From NCBI RefSeq assembly GCF_024606225.1, contig NZ_JAGRPU010000022.1, forward strand, positions 1 to 64,000: DNA of 64,000 nucleotides, read 5' to 3'. Under the pieces are notes generated by a model, which was given only the letters and a program-made list of their open reading frames with translations, made no database searches and was not told the origin of the DNA. Source of the DNA: Endozoicomonas sp. ISHI1 (GTDB lineage Bacteria > Pseudomonadota > Gammaproteobacteria > Pseudomonadales > Endozoicomonadaceae). Both the position numbers and the translations under genes were made by a program. Below, piece after piece: positions 35,186-45,166 of this stretch. How positions within the stretch are numbered: the stretch's first letter is position 1; each line of letters begins with the position of its first letter.

Positions 35186-38100
35186 ATGGATGGTCAGATT
35201 GGTGAGCAAATAAACAACTCTGTTCTTAACATTGCCGTGCCAGCCAAGAGAGCAAGGCTGGCGTTATCGTCAGAGATTGTTGCCACCTGCTCTGAGGTAA
35301 CTCCCGAACTCAATAGATCGTCACCTCCGGTGACGTTGCCTGACAAAGTGAGAACTGTATCCTCAACAGATTCCCCGCTCCGAAGCGCCTCTCATTCCTT
35401 CGATTTCCGTTTTGTCGCCAATGATGATGAGGTTCGGCAGCTTTTAGTGGCCGAGACCGGCGATGAACATCGGGATGTCGCTCTTATTTCCCATCCCGAT
35501 GACCTCTCACAGGCTAATCTGGTGAGCCGGTTGAGCATTTCGGACGACGGTCGCCACGTTCTGCGTTCAGGCAAGCTGTTTGAAAGTCCAAAGCCACTCA
35601 CTCTGGTGATGGATATCCGCAAGCTCAGCAGTGAGGAGCTGCCAAAGTTTAACGATTTACTGGACCCGGATAACCCCTGTCTGTACGACAAAGTCAGTCA
35701 GAAGAAACGCCCCCTGGGAAAGCATGTTGCCCTGCTGGTTCTGGCAGATCTTGCGCAGTTGGCATCGGTTGGCCAGAGTGATCACGCGCTGGGAAACGCT
35801 ACTCCGGGCGCTGATTTCTGGCGGCGAATTAATCGCCCGGGAAATACCTGGCAGTTTGATGCACAGTCCGGCAATGACCAAGCGATGGAGATCAACGACG
35901 TTCCTCCGGTATTAGCTGAATGTCCCAGCGCTGAAAGTGCTATGGATAACGACAATACCGTTCTTATTGACTGTCACTTGCACAGTCACTGGCGACAATT
36001 GCTGCTGGGTGGCCCCGGAGTCGATCAACAGGGGCGAATCCAGCATATCCCCGGCAGGCTTGAGTCGTTAAGGGCTGGACAACGGGTGATTCTGAAAGGG
36101 GCCGACTGGCAGGATCTGGCCTTTGAACAGACAGTTCGACAAATGTTGGCTCAAAAGAGCTATGAGAGCAATGGCAAGATCTGTCAGTTACCCGACGATA
36201 TTCAGTTTTATCAAATGCCGGTAGGGAAGGACGAGCTTCATTCACTGTTCCAAACCCTCTTTCGCTCTCTGCCCCGCTCTCTATCCCACTCGAATGAAGA
36301 AGGACTTGAGAAAAAACTGGATAAAGGACTTTCCCTGAAGGCGCCGGGAGACCCGATCATCATTAACAAAAGTAATATCAGGGAATGGCTGAGCTCGATT
36401 GCCATTACCCCGGAAGGCTACGCAGTCCCCAATACTCGTCTGTTGGAACAAGTTCGAGCGGGTGGTGTAATCACCGTCACGTCTCCCCTCACAGAAACAC
36501 TCTGGTTTCGTTTACTGGGTTCACTGCAGACGATAAGCGAAACGACAGGTCTGAAGCCCGGACTGCAGGTGGCTCAGATCAAACGGCAACCGAAAGCCCT
36601 GGAATTGGCAGAAAACGATGAGCACTCAGTGAGAGATCATCCGGCCTTTAATGCCGTCATTTATAAACAACCTGTCCAGGCCAGTCATTGGATAAACCGG
36701 CAACAGGCACCTCTGGTGATTCAGGTCAATGAACAGACCAGCCTCAGTCAACTGTTTGATAATATCCATATCAGCTCAGAACAAAAGGCGCATTTTGGAC
36801 GACGTCAGACTGAGTTGCAGGAGGCATTAACGTCTGGCAAGCCTGTGGTATTGAGGGGACTGGAAAGTAACCCAAACCTTCAGCAACTTCTGGAACCCCT
36901 GGTTATTGGGCAACCCCTGTTGCTTAATGGCCAGTTACAGGCCTACCCGAAAGCTCATGTTACTGTACTCTGGCCTGAGTCTGCGAAAAGTCCGTCTTCA
37001 TTATTCAATACGATGATCGCCACAGGTAAACCGTGTCCAGAGGTGGATATCTGGGGTATCAATGGGGCCAGGCATGATATCCCCCGGGCGGAGCTGCCCG
37101 AACAGGCGCTTCAGCAACTTTACGAAGCGTTTAAAACCGTACCTGCTGACCTTTGTAACCCTCTGCCTGAGGTCACTGAAGGGTTGTTGAATAACCTGAT
37201 ACTGGCTGCCCGGCGAGCGCAGCAGGTTGACCAGTCCCCACAGCTCCTGGCCCGCCACTGGCGTAAGGCTGTCAATAGCGTCATCACCCATGGCACCCGG
37301 CAGAATCCGTCAGTGCGGGATTTTATGAAAGTAGTCTGTTGGCAGTTACTGCCGGATGCTTATAAGAAGCCAGATGCTCATGTGAAATCGGATGAGCATC
37401 AAACTTTCTCGATCGATCCGGATCGGTTAACCGCCATCATCAACAGTTCCCTGAGGTTGGATAGAGAATTTGTAAAGCAGAACCTGTGGCAACTGGCCCG
37501 TGCCTTTGACCCGGCAGTCTTTAAAGTCGGGCGATTTGCAGGGTTACAGCGGTCCTATGGAAATCCATTGCCACCTTCACCAAGGATTGAAAAAGAAGTT
37601 CTGGACAGAGTCTGTGCCATGATCGTAGCTCATATGCCTGAACAACAACGAGAGGCAGTGGCGCACCAGTTGGAATTCGATCCGGCAACAGCAAAACAAT
37701 ATCACCGGTTAGCCATCAGGCCCTCAAGACAGATCAAACGTTTGCAAGATGCACTGGATTCTGGCTGGCAGTTATCTTTACCCACGGGGCAGAACCGATC
37801 CGGTGCTATTCACGCTCTGGCCACCGATTGTTTTCATGTGGCCCGGGGAGAATATGTAACAGAGAATTCTGACGCAGAACGCATTGAACGCATCGAAAAC
37901 CGACTGTCTGAATCACTGGAATGGACGGGTTCTGCTGATAAGCCCCTGTCAGCACTGGCCCGGGATCTTTATCACGGCGAGATCAGTCAAAAGGATCGTG
38001 AAAGTCGTCGATTATCCCGACTCCATGACCGACTTGCTGACTCTCCCGTTATATTCTTGCAGGGAGAAACCGGCACCGGAAAAAGTTACTTTTCTGCCAA

Positions 38101-41100
38101 AATGGCGAAAGCGTCAGGACAGGCTTCGGTCATTTCCCTCGGACCTTCTGACAGTGAACAGACCCTGATGAAACGCTGGCAGTGGCAAGAGCACGCCGAT
38201 GGCGACCGCTCTATGGAGCAGCAAAACCGGATGCTGATGAAATGGGCCAATACCCGATCTGACAAAGACGGAGAATATCTAACACTGGTTCTGGATGAAG
38301 CTAATCTCACCAAAGCGGGATTATTGGCGTCATTAAACGGCTTATGGGAACCCGAACCCTGCATCTATGTGAATGGTCATCCTGTCAAGGTCAGCTCAAA
38401 ACACCGGGTGATTCTCACCGGTAACCCGGATCATTACGCCGGGCGCCAGCTGGACCCGACCCTGAAAGAAAAACTGCCCAGAGCCTACTACCCCCGCCTG
38501 GACCGGGCTTTCCTTCGGGACAGGGTGGTGGAACCGGCTCTGGTCAGGCAGCTACAACGACATCTGCCGGAGACTCAAATAAACGACATTGCACAAAGTG
38601 CCACCGAAAGTGTGATGGCGCTCTGGCAATATTATCAGGAACTGTTGCCAGAACGTGAGTTTACCCCCAGGGATTTAACGGATATCTGCAGTTGGGTGGG
38701 GTGGTATCTGGATTGTGCGCTACCAGTAAACGACAGTGTTACCAGTAAGCAAATGAACGGTTTGATCCAGCAAAGCTTTCGGGATGTCCTGGCTCCCGAA
38801 ATCAGCGAGAGTCATCAGGATGCCCTGACAGCACTGGAAATCTGGTTCGCTGCCCGTTACGAGCCAGACAACACCCTGAGCGACAAAGTTCATCACCAGA
38901 CCACTCTTCTGGATGTACAGCAGGCCTTCAAAACATTCACCAGACAAACCCGACCTGACTTTGATACCTCCGGATCGGCAGTCCATGAGCTGGTGCAACA
39001 GCTTGGACAGGATTTAAGCCGCTGTCAGCAGGCTTATCATCTCAACAGGAAACACGACGGTCGTCAGGCGACGCTGGTTGAAGGCCCGGCTGGACGGGGT
39101 AAAGACGCCACTCTGAATCTGGTGATTGAAAGTGTCAAACGACAGGCCGGACAACAAGGAGAATCCATGCCAGAGGTCTTTTCCCTGAATGCCTGTGATT
39201 GTTCCTGGGACAAAGTGTGTGAAAAGATCCAGACGGCAAAAGTGCATGGCGGCATCGTGGTGATTTCAGAAATGAATCTGATCGACAGCCAGCATCTGGA
39301 AGGTGAGTTAAACGATATTCTGGCCGGTGACGCCCATCCCGGATTCCATCTGTTTGCCACCATCAATCCACCGGAGTACAGCGGGCGCAAGCCCTTATCA
39401 CCGGCACTGAAAGGGCGTTTCCGACATTTGCCGATCCGGCAATACAACACGGCAGAATTGCAGACCATTGCTGAGAAAGTGTTGCCAGATAACCCGCAGG
39501 GGAAAGTCCTGGCTAAACAGCTGACCGAGAAACATTGTCGTCTGAGGACTTGCCTGCAACAGAAAAAACTGCCGTTGCAGCCCACCAGCCTTGATTTACA
39601 GAATGTGGCCAGGGCCGTCATGCGAAGAGGTGATTTTACCGAAGAAGGACTTCATCAATGCCTCAATCAGCACTACCGGCTTTATCTGATGGCCGCCAAC
39701 CTGTCGCTGGAGGAACTGCCAGAGTCACCGGCTCTTAACATGGCTCTTAACATGAGTGAGGGTGAGCTTGATTATGAATTGTGCGAGTGGTTCAACCAAA
39801 CGGTAACGCGCACTGATCGTCCCTGGTTAATACGACGCAGTCATCTCAACAGTATCGATGAAAAACGCCATGAAATTCGTATTAAGGCTGATCCGGATGG
39901 AGAGAAAGCCAGAACGGAAATAATCAGTAGGGTTGCTCAGGCCAGGTGGCAGGCGTCCGGTCTTTCCCTGAAGCCGGACCCGTCCGACGATACGCTCACC
40001 CGGGCACTTTATCGATACTGGCAGCAAAGCTGGTTTGATCGTGAGTATGGTCAGACTGGCGTGGACGCCAATTGCGTGTTTCCTCTGACGGAAGAAGAAA
40101 AACAAACGCTGGAATTATCGCCTTCCCAACCTTATCTTCGGGAGGTTGATCAGCGGATAAGCGCATGGAACTCCAATGCGGTTCGATTGTGGCCTGCGTT
40201 CTGGCATCAGATAAGTGATGTGCAGAACCATTGGGTTGAGGGTTCTGAACAATACATCCCAATGGTTCACGGGAAAGAGCGTAATACATTAGACCGGAGA
40301 ACGAACTTTGAGCATCGGGCGATACCAGATGTTAAGGATTATAAAGTTTTTAATACGCAAGACTTTCCTTCCGCAATGTATCGTTGGAGGGCAAAGGATA
40401 TTGATGTGACTGCTGAGGGTGAAATCAAGCTGACCGAGATGGCTGATCAACACATTCAGGGGTACGATGTACTGATCCCGGACCCATTACCAGAACATGC
40501 CCGGGAAATGACTTTAGCCAGCGGAACGCTGGCGACTCTGTGCATGTCATCGCACAATGGTCTATATGCCTTGCCCAGCCTGACGCCTGACGACTACATC
40601 GTGGCCTTGAGTATTAAACCCGATTTGCCATTTATCCTGACCAGGGACGTATACACCGGGCTTCATACACTGACTCTTCGCAGGGCCGGGGACATCCGGA
40701 GTATTCAATGTGCCTATGTCGTAGAACCGAGAGAGCCGGACAGAATAATACCTTTCAGAGAAGCCTGTTCAGAACAATCAACCCGTTCAGACACCCGCTG
40801 CTCAGAAGGTATGAAAGCCGTACTGGACGAACTGTTTGAGACCATTAGTGACCAACACCCAACCGAAATACACCCACCCGAAATAAAGGCGCTTTTGCTG
40901 ACAATAAAAAACACTGACGACACGATGCAACGCATTGAAGCGATCAAACACTATTGCAAACTGTTTACCGGTGAGACGGCACCGGAGGACGGTGTCAATT
41001 TCTTTAAATTCCTCGTAACACAACGACAAGGTAGCTGTCGTCATCGTGTGCCTGTTTTTGTTGCTTTTTGTCGTTACTTCGGGATTCCATGTCGGCAAAT

Positions 41101-42871
41101 TCAGAGCTTTATCCACGCCTTTGCCGAGTATTCCGCGGATGGAGGCCAAACCTGGGAATCGGTGGATTTGGGTGGGGCACCGGCACCTTTGATCGCAATC
41201 ACCCATGACTTCCTGCCCACCAGGAACGTCGGTGGTTTCAGCAATGTGTCAAAGAATATTAATGCTCTCCTGAAAGATCTTCTGAAAGATGCTGATTCAG
41301 CACAACAGCATGCTCTGGCTGAAGCCTGCGGTATGAGCCTGGAACAACTGAACAAAGCCCTTGATAGAAACAGTGCATGGCCAGCAACAAATCTGAGAAT
41401 CACCAATATAATAAATAACCTTTGGGAGAGAAAAGATTTAACCGGTCTTTCCATGGGCGTCTCACTGATACAGTCTCTGGAGACAAAAGCATTGGGCGAG
41501 GAAGAGATGGCATTGATCAGCCCTGTGTATTCGAGCTACTGTAAACCCGCACCAATGCCGGAGGCAGTAAAACAGATATTAGCCGTCAGTGATGAAGATC
41601 AGGTCACTGAACTCCTCAAGTCTCTCTATTCAAAAATGATTGATCAGGCTGGAGCAAGCCCTCACCTGTGGTTGAGTTCAATACTGCGCATATTGCAGCA
41701 AGACAGTGACCTGGCCAAGTCTTCGTTTATCCACTTTGCCCGTGAAGCCATGGAATCGGGTTGGCTGGACCCACTGCCGACCTATGAGAATAACGGTATG
41801 TTGAACTGTGCTCTTCACGGACTATTGGTGTCTCTGGAAGCGGTCGATGAACTGAAGGTTAAAGCCGCCCATTGCCTGAAAAAGTGGTACAGGGTGTTAT
41901 TGTCCAGAGAAAAAAGTAGACGGATATGGCGGTTGGCTTATGAAAGCTTCCAAATGAAAGAAGGGGAGACCTTATTCGTGACTCATTGTCATGATGGGTT
42001 TTCGCCATCCCTTGAAGATAAAATTAAACGCTCATCTATACAAGCTGCCTGGACGGACCAACCTGAGGGCATTCCGAATATAGAGCGTATGTTGGTGCAC
42101 TATCCTGCATTTAAGCAGTTAACCTCGGGCAAAGCGAACCACCGTCCGGTGATTATCATGGGGAAACCTTTCTGGTATAAAGGAGTGATTCATGAAAAGA
42201 CCGAGGCCCTGTTTCAGCTAAGCGTTGAGAAAAACTTCGACTTGACGTACCTAATGGAAAAATCCAATCAATATGATGCAAAATATGAAGAATACATCCA
42301 TGCTCTGAGAATCTGTGAGATAAGAACATTATTGGATAGAACCAATTCTCTTCCAGGCTACGTTAAATCACTGCCTCCTCATCAGCGATCTCGATTTCAA
42401 AAAGAAGAACAGAAAAATGAGAATGATATCAAAAACGAATATGGACCTATTCTTGATCGCCTTGAATTGTCACATGAGGAGCAAAAGCTTTTCCGGGACT
42501 TAAAAGACATATGCAAGCGGGCGATTCGTCAAGCCTTCGCGCATTACCTGTATGAAGTGACGCACTCGAAAGGCGGCTGCTTAACGTATTGTTGGGTTGG
42601 TGCTTCCATTGAGGCTCACGATACGGTCAGGGACAGATGTGGCGCTTATGATCCATCCTCGCCTGAGGAGCTTTATGCCATGATGTCTGCAATTGATAAC
42701 CCTGACGCGTTTCAGACATCTGTTAATAATGCCTACTTGCGGGAGGCATTCAACGCCAGTAACGCGCTTGTGCTCAAATCCGATGAGTTGACAGAAATTG
42801 CCATAGAGTTTTCAAGTAGCGTGAATTTGAATTCGATTTGTAACTCACTGTATGCTGGATTAATGCAATAA
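35186..42871 (+). CDS. Giant multi-AAA ATPase with transglutaminase-like domain (paralogue 5)
   Basis: The protein has 2561 residues. The first P-loop starts at ~960, later than in its siblings because of a charged insert near residue 365-395 (EEGLEKKLDKGLSLK). The second is at ~1300. The transglutaminase-like triad is Cys1951, His1977 and Asp1994 (GSCRHRVPVF, FIHAFAEY, WESVDLGG). The C-terminal helical part contains the conserved HCHDGFSPSLED and THSKGGCLTYCW motifs. It is the last of the five-gene run and converges on the minus-strand gene ending at 42897, only 25 bp away. Confidence 0.85.
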   Translation: MDGQIGEQINNSVLNIAVPAKRARLALSSEIVATCSEVTPELNRSSPPVTLPDKVRTVSSTDSPLRSASHSFDFRFVANDDEVRQLLVAETGDEHRDVALISHPDDLSQANLVSRLSISDDGRHVLRSGKLFESPKPLTLVMDIRKLSSEELPKFNDLLDPDNPCLYDKVSQKKRPLGKHVALLVLADLAQLASVGQSDHALGNATPGADFWRRINRPGNTWQFDAQSGNDQAMEINDVPPVLAECPSAESAMDNDNTVLIDCHLHSHWRQLLLGGPGVDQQGRIQHIPGRLESLRAGQRVILKGADWQDLAFEQTVRQMLAQKSYESNGKICQLPDDIQFYQMPVGKDELHSLFQTLFRSLPRSLSHSNEEGLEKKLDKGLSLKAPGDPIIINKSNIREWLSSIAITPEGYAVPNTRLLEQVRAGGVITVTSPLTETLWFRLLGSLQTISETTGLKPGLQVAQIKRQPKALELAENDEHSVRDHPAFNAVIYKQPVQASHWINRQQAPLVIQVNEQTSLSQLFDNIHISSEQKAHFGRRQTELQEALTSGKPVVLRGLESNPNLQQLLEPLVIGQPLLLNGQLQAYPKAHVTVLWPESAKSPSSLFNTMIATGKPCPEVDIWGINGARHDIPRAELPEQALQQLYEAFKTVPADLCNPLPEVTEGLLNNLILAARRAQQVDQSPQLLARHWRKAVNSVITHGTRQNPSVRDFMKVVCWQLLPDAYKKPDAHVKSDEHQTFSIDPDRLTAIINSSLRLDREFVKQNLWQLARAFDPAVFKVGRFAGLQRSYGNPLPPSPRIEKEVLDRVCAMIVAHMPEQQREAVAHQLEFDPATAKQYHRLAIRPSRQIKRLQDALDSGWQLSLPTGQNRSGAIHALATDCFHVARGEYVTENSDAERIERIENRLSESLEWTGSADKPLSALARDLYHGEISQKDRESRRLSRLHDRLADSPVIFLQGETGTGKSYFSAKMAKASGQASVISLGPSDSEQTLMKRWQWQEHADGDRSMEQQNRMLMKWANTRSDKDGEYLTLVLDEANLTKAGLLASLNGLWEPEPCIYVNGHPVKVSSKHRVILTGNPDHYAGRQLDPTLKEKLPRAYYPRLDRAFLRDRVVEPALVRQLQRHLPETQINDIAQSATESVMALWQYYQELLPEREFTPRDLTDICSWVGWYLDCALPVNDSVTSKQMNGLIQQSFRDVLAPEISESHQDALTALEIWFAARYEPDNTLSDKVHHQTTLLDVQQAFKTFTRQTRPDFDTSGSAVHELVQQLGQDLSRCQQAYHLNRKHDGRQATLVEGPAGRGKDATLNLVIESVKRQAGQQGESMPEVFSLNACDCSWDKVCEKIQTAKVHGGIVVISEMNLIDSQHLEGELNDILAGDAHPGFHLFATINPPEYSGRKPLSPALKGRFRHLPIRQYNTAELQTIAEKVLPDNPQGKVLAKQLTEKHCRLRTCLQQKKLPLQPTSLDLQNVARAVMRRGDFTEEGLHQCLNQHYRLYLMAANLSLEELPESPALNMALNMSEGELDYELCEWFNQTVTRTDRPWLIRRSHLNSIDEKRHEIRIKADPDGEKARTEIISRVAQARWQASGLSLKPDPSDDTLTRALYRYWQQSWFDREYGQTGVDANCVFPLTEEEKQTLELSPSQPYLREVDQRISAWNSNAVRLWPAFWHQISDVQNHWVEGSEQYIPMVHGKERNTLDRRTNFEHRAIPDVKDYKVFNTQDFPSAMYRWRAKDIDVTAEGEIKLTEMADQHIQGYDVLIPDPLPEHAREMTLASGTLATLCMSSHNGLYALPSLTPDDYIVALSIKPDLPFILTRDVYTGLHTLTLRRAGDIRSIQCAYVVEPREPDRIIPFREACSEQSTRSDTRCSEGMKAVLDELFETISDQHPTEIHPPEIKALLLTIKNTDDTMQRIEAIKHYCKLFTGETAPEDGVNFFKFLVTQRQGSCRHRVPVFVAFCRYFGIPCRQIQSFIHAFAEYSADGGQTWESVDLGGAPAPLIAITHDFLPTRNVGGFSNVSKNINALLKDLLKDADSAQQHALAEACGMSLEQLNKALDRNSAWPATNLRITNIINNLWERKDLTGLSMGVSLIQSLETKALGEEEMALISPVYSSYCKPAPMPEAVKQILAVSDEDQVTELLKSLYSKMIDQAGASPHLWLSSILRILQQDSDLAKSSFIHFAREAMESGWLDPLPTYENNGMLNCALHGLLVSLEAVDELKVKAAHCLKKWYRVLLSREKSRRIWRLAYESFQMKEGETLFVTHCHDGFSPSLEDKIKRSSIQAAWTDQPEGIPNIERMLVHYPAFKQLTSGKANHRPVIIMGKPFWYKGVIHEKTEALFQLSVEKNFDLTYLMEKSNQYDAKYEEYIHALRICEIRTLLDRTNSLPGYVKSLPPHQRSRFQKEEQKNENDIKNEYGPILDRLELSHEEQKLFRDLKDICKRAIRQAFAHYLYEVTHSKGGCLTYCWVGASIEAHDTVRDRCGAYDPSSPEELYAMMSAIDNPDAFQTSVNNAYLREAFNASNALVLKSDELTEIAIEFSSSVNLNSICNSLYAGLMQ
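38336..40010 (+). repeat. Near-identity tract shared with paralogue 4
   Basis: Partner of 30466-32140. It covers the end of AAA module A, all of module B and the start of the following region. Confidence 0.75.
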
Positions 42872-42896
42872 GTGCAATGTAAGAGCCGGTTGGCGC

Positions 42897-44891
42897 TTAT
42901 AATTTCTTATTCAATATCGTGTCGAATATAACCAGGGGAGCAACACCCGCTTGTCTACCTTCCTCATTTGCTTGAATCGTTAAGCCGTATACCCGTTCAT
43001 CTCCAGCCACTTTAAACTCCCACAATGGCACATCCTTATATCTAAAGCATTTGTAGCCTGTAGCGCCTCTTTCATGGGGCGCATAACGGCCTGTTTCATG
43101 AATGCTTTGCATTTTTTCAATGGCATCATCGGATATTGTACTTTTGATTGCATCTGATGAAGGATCAAAATAGGCATAGGCAACGATGTTTTTTGTATCC
43201 GTTTCTTTACCGGATGGGGTAAAACCTCTTTTGTAAATTGGCCTGATGCATTGGTGGTTTATCGGTATATCCTCTTTCCACGGCCTCACAGGCAGCTCGT
43301 CTTTTGGCATAACGATATCCTTGATTTTAGCTATTGCTCCAATATTTTGTTTGGGTCGCTTATTTTTCCTGATTTGCTTAAAGTCATGATAGTTTGGTAA
43401 AGACACGTGTTCCCAGTCGTTGGGGTACAGATTCAACTTGATGCTGGTCTTGCTTGAAATCGCTGCGTCTTCAGCAGTGTCGCACTTATCCATAGATTTT
43501 TTGATGTCCACTGGCATCTTCAGTTTCTCGGTTCTGATTATTTTTTCTAATATGCGACTAGTGTCTATTTTTTTTCTGGCGGCGAAGTAACGGGTTATTT
43601 TTCTTGGCAAAGGAATCAATGCAAGCGAAGAACCTATCAGGCTCAGACAAGATACTAAGTAAGTTACAGACAGTAAATTAAGTAACTTCATACCATAGCT
43701 TTTCTTGTTTGCTTCTCTCCTGGCTCTGACTCTTTCAGCAAGCTCCCTGGCTTCAGTCCACTTTTGCTCGTTGAGGCAATCTTGACGATCCTTCATGCAT
43801 TGACGGAACATTTTTTTTATTTCTACAGAGCTAAGAATGGCTTCTGATTTTTTAATCTGGGAATCAATGTATTTTCTGTGCTGCAGAATATCCTCTTTTT
43901 TGCGATCACTATTAACTTTTAATGCAGTTGATGTCTGTCTTTCTAAATCATTAAATTTGCTTTTTAATGATCGTAATAAGCCTACACATACAGTCCTGCG
44001 TCCTTTTATTAATTCGTCCAGTTCTTTAGCATAGGCTTGATAATCTCCGGATTCTTTCTGATACATGAAAATTTCTTTTAATGCCGTATCGTAGCTGTCG
44101 AGTTCATCAAACAGGCCTTTCATGCAGGGGCTTAAAGGAAAGAGATCATACTTTTTTAGAACAGTAAATTGCTTATGATCATAAACAAGCATTCCGAAAT
44201 CATTGTTGTGTATTTTGATGTATTGGTTAGTCTGTTCCAGAATCTTTTTTAACTCTAACGCCTTGGACTCCATACGGACGAGGTCTTTATATTTTTTTAT
44301 GACAGGAACTGTTTCAGGGTTCTTAATACCAAGGACCAGACTGGTCTCGTCTGATTTTTTATAAACACCGGTCATTCTGTCCGCTGGACCGATCTGTTCC
44401 ATCAGGGTTGGTTTCTGACAGGATTGAGACTGACTTTCTCTTTCAGGCGCTGATTTTTTTTTGTGGATGGTTTCTTTGGGGGCTGAGCACGTATCTGCCA
44501 GACACGCCTTCTGTGCATCATCTTTTCGGCCTGTTTCCTGTAATTTTGCGACCCATTCTGAAAAGCCAGCTTTTGGGCAAGTGTTGAGTTCAGCTGTTGT
44601 TGGGGATGCCATACTGCACGTGTCACTTTTTCCATTGCCTTTTGCAGACACACTCTGTAAACCTGAAAAAAGACCAAGAGCAAAAACAAAACGTTCTGTT
44701 ATCGACATAGCAGTGAATTTTTTGCCATGGATTGCAGCCGTATTTTTCTTACTGGTTTTTTGGAGGGGGGCGTTTTCTCTTACTTCTCGGCGACCCCATT
44801 GTTTTTTCTTGTCCAATTTTGTGGATTGTTCTGGCACAGTGCCAGATCCACCATGGATTATGGCGCAATGATTGGAAACAGGGAGTGACAT
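42897..44891 (-). CDS. Unknown coiled-coil protein with internal membrane segment
   Basis: I do not recognise this 664-aa protein. ATG 44891 follows AAGGAG at good spacing; an in-frame start at 44936 lacks one. Residues ~60-82 are hydrophobic (FVFALGLFSGLQSVSA), and ~400-430 form a strong hydrophobic segment (LLNLLSVTYLVSCLSLIGSS). Between them are several Cys residues and long charged helices, probably coiled coils (~215-390). The final ~90 residues (YKCFRYKDVPLWEFKVAGDE, VYGLTIQANEEG) have a strand pattern resembling RelE-like toxin cores. That resemblance is weak. It converges with giant paralogue 5. Confidence 0.6.
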   Translation of the reverse strand: MSLPVSNHCAIIHGGSGTVPEQSTKLDKKKQWGRREVRENAPLQKTSKKNTAAIHGKKFTAMSITERFVFALGLFSGLQSVSAKGNGKSDTCSMASPTTAELNTCPKAGFSEWVAKLQETGRKDDAQKACLADTCSAPKETIHKKKSAPERESQSQSCQKPTLMEQIGPADRMTGVYKKSDETSLVLGIKNPETVPVIKKYKDLVRMESKALELKKILEQTNQYIKIHNNDFGMLVYDHKQFTVLKKYDLFPLSPCMKGLFDELDSYDTALKEIFMYQKESGDYQAYAKELDELIKGRRTVCVGLLRSLKSKFNDLERQTSTALKVNSDRKKEDILQHRKYIDSQIKKSEAILSSVEIKKMFRQCMKDRQDCLNEQKWTEARELAERVRARREANKKSYGMKLLNLLSVTYLVSCLSLIGSSLALIPLPRKITRYFAARKKIDTSRILEKIIRTEKLKMPVDIKKSMDKCDTAEDAAISSKTSIKLNLYPNDWEHVSLPNYHDFKQIRKNKRPKQNIGAIAKIKDIVMPKDELPVRPWKEDIPINHQCIRPIYKRGFTPSGKETDTKNIVAYAYFDPSSDAIKSTISDDAIEKMQSIHETGRYAPHERGATGYKCFRYKDVPLWEFKVAGDERVYGLTIQANEEGRQAGVAPLVIFDTILNKKL

Positions 44892-45051
44892 CGTGATTCT
44901 CCTTAATATATAAACGTCATGTTCAGGACAAAACAATTAATTCTTGTCTGATTGAAGGTATAGATTGCTTTATTTCAGTAAAGTTCCTTTGTTGCATATG
45001 TTTTTTAAACAATGATAAGCAAAGGATTAACTGTTCTGGTTTTCGTGAGGG

Positions 45052-45089
45052 CAGACTTCGGTATTTCCCCGCCGGAATTCCGAAGTCTG
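45052..45089. terminator. Inverted repeat downstream of the ADP-ribosyltransferase gene
   Basis: CAGACTTCGG (45052-45061) and CCGAAGTCTG (45080-45089) form a perfect 10-bp stem with an 18-nt loop, about 80 bp after the minus-strand stop at 45167. No T-tract follows on the minus strand, so termination is only a possibility. Confidence 0.4.
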
Positions 45090-45166
45090 TATGAGGATGG
45101 TATCAGGGAGTGAGCTAATCCCAGCCTGGTACTCAGGTCATGTCAGGTAGCTTATGAGCAATGCCC

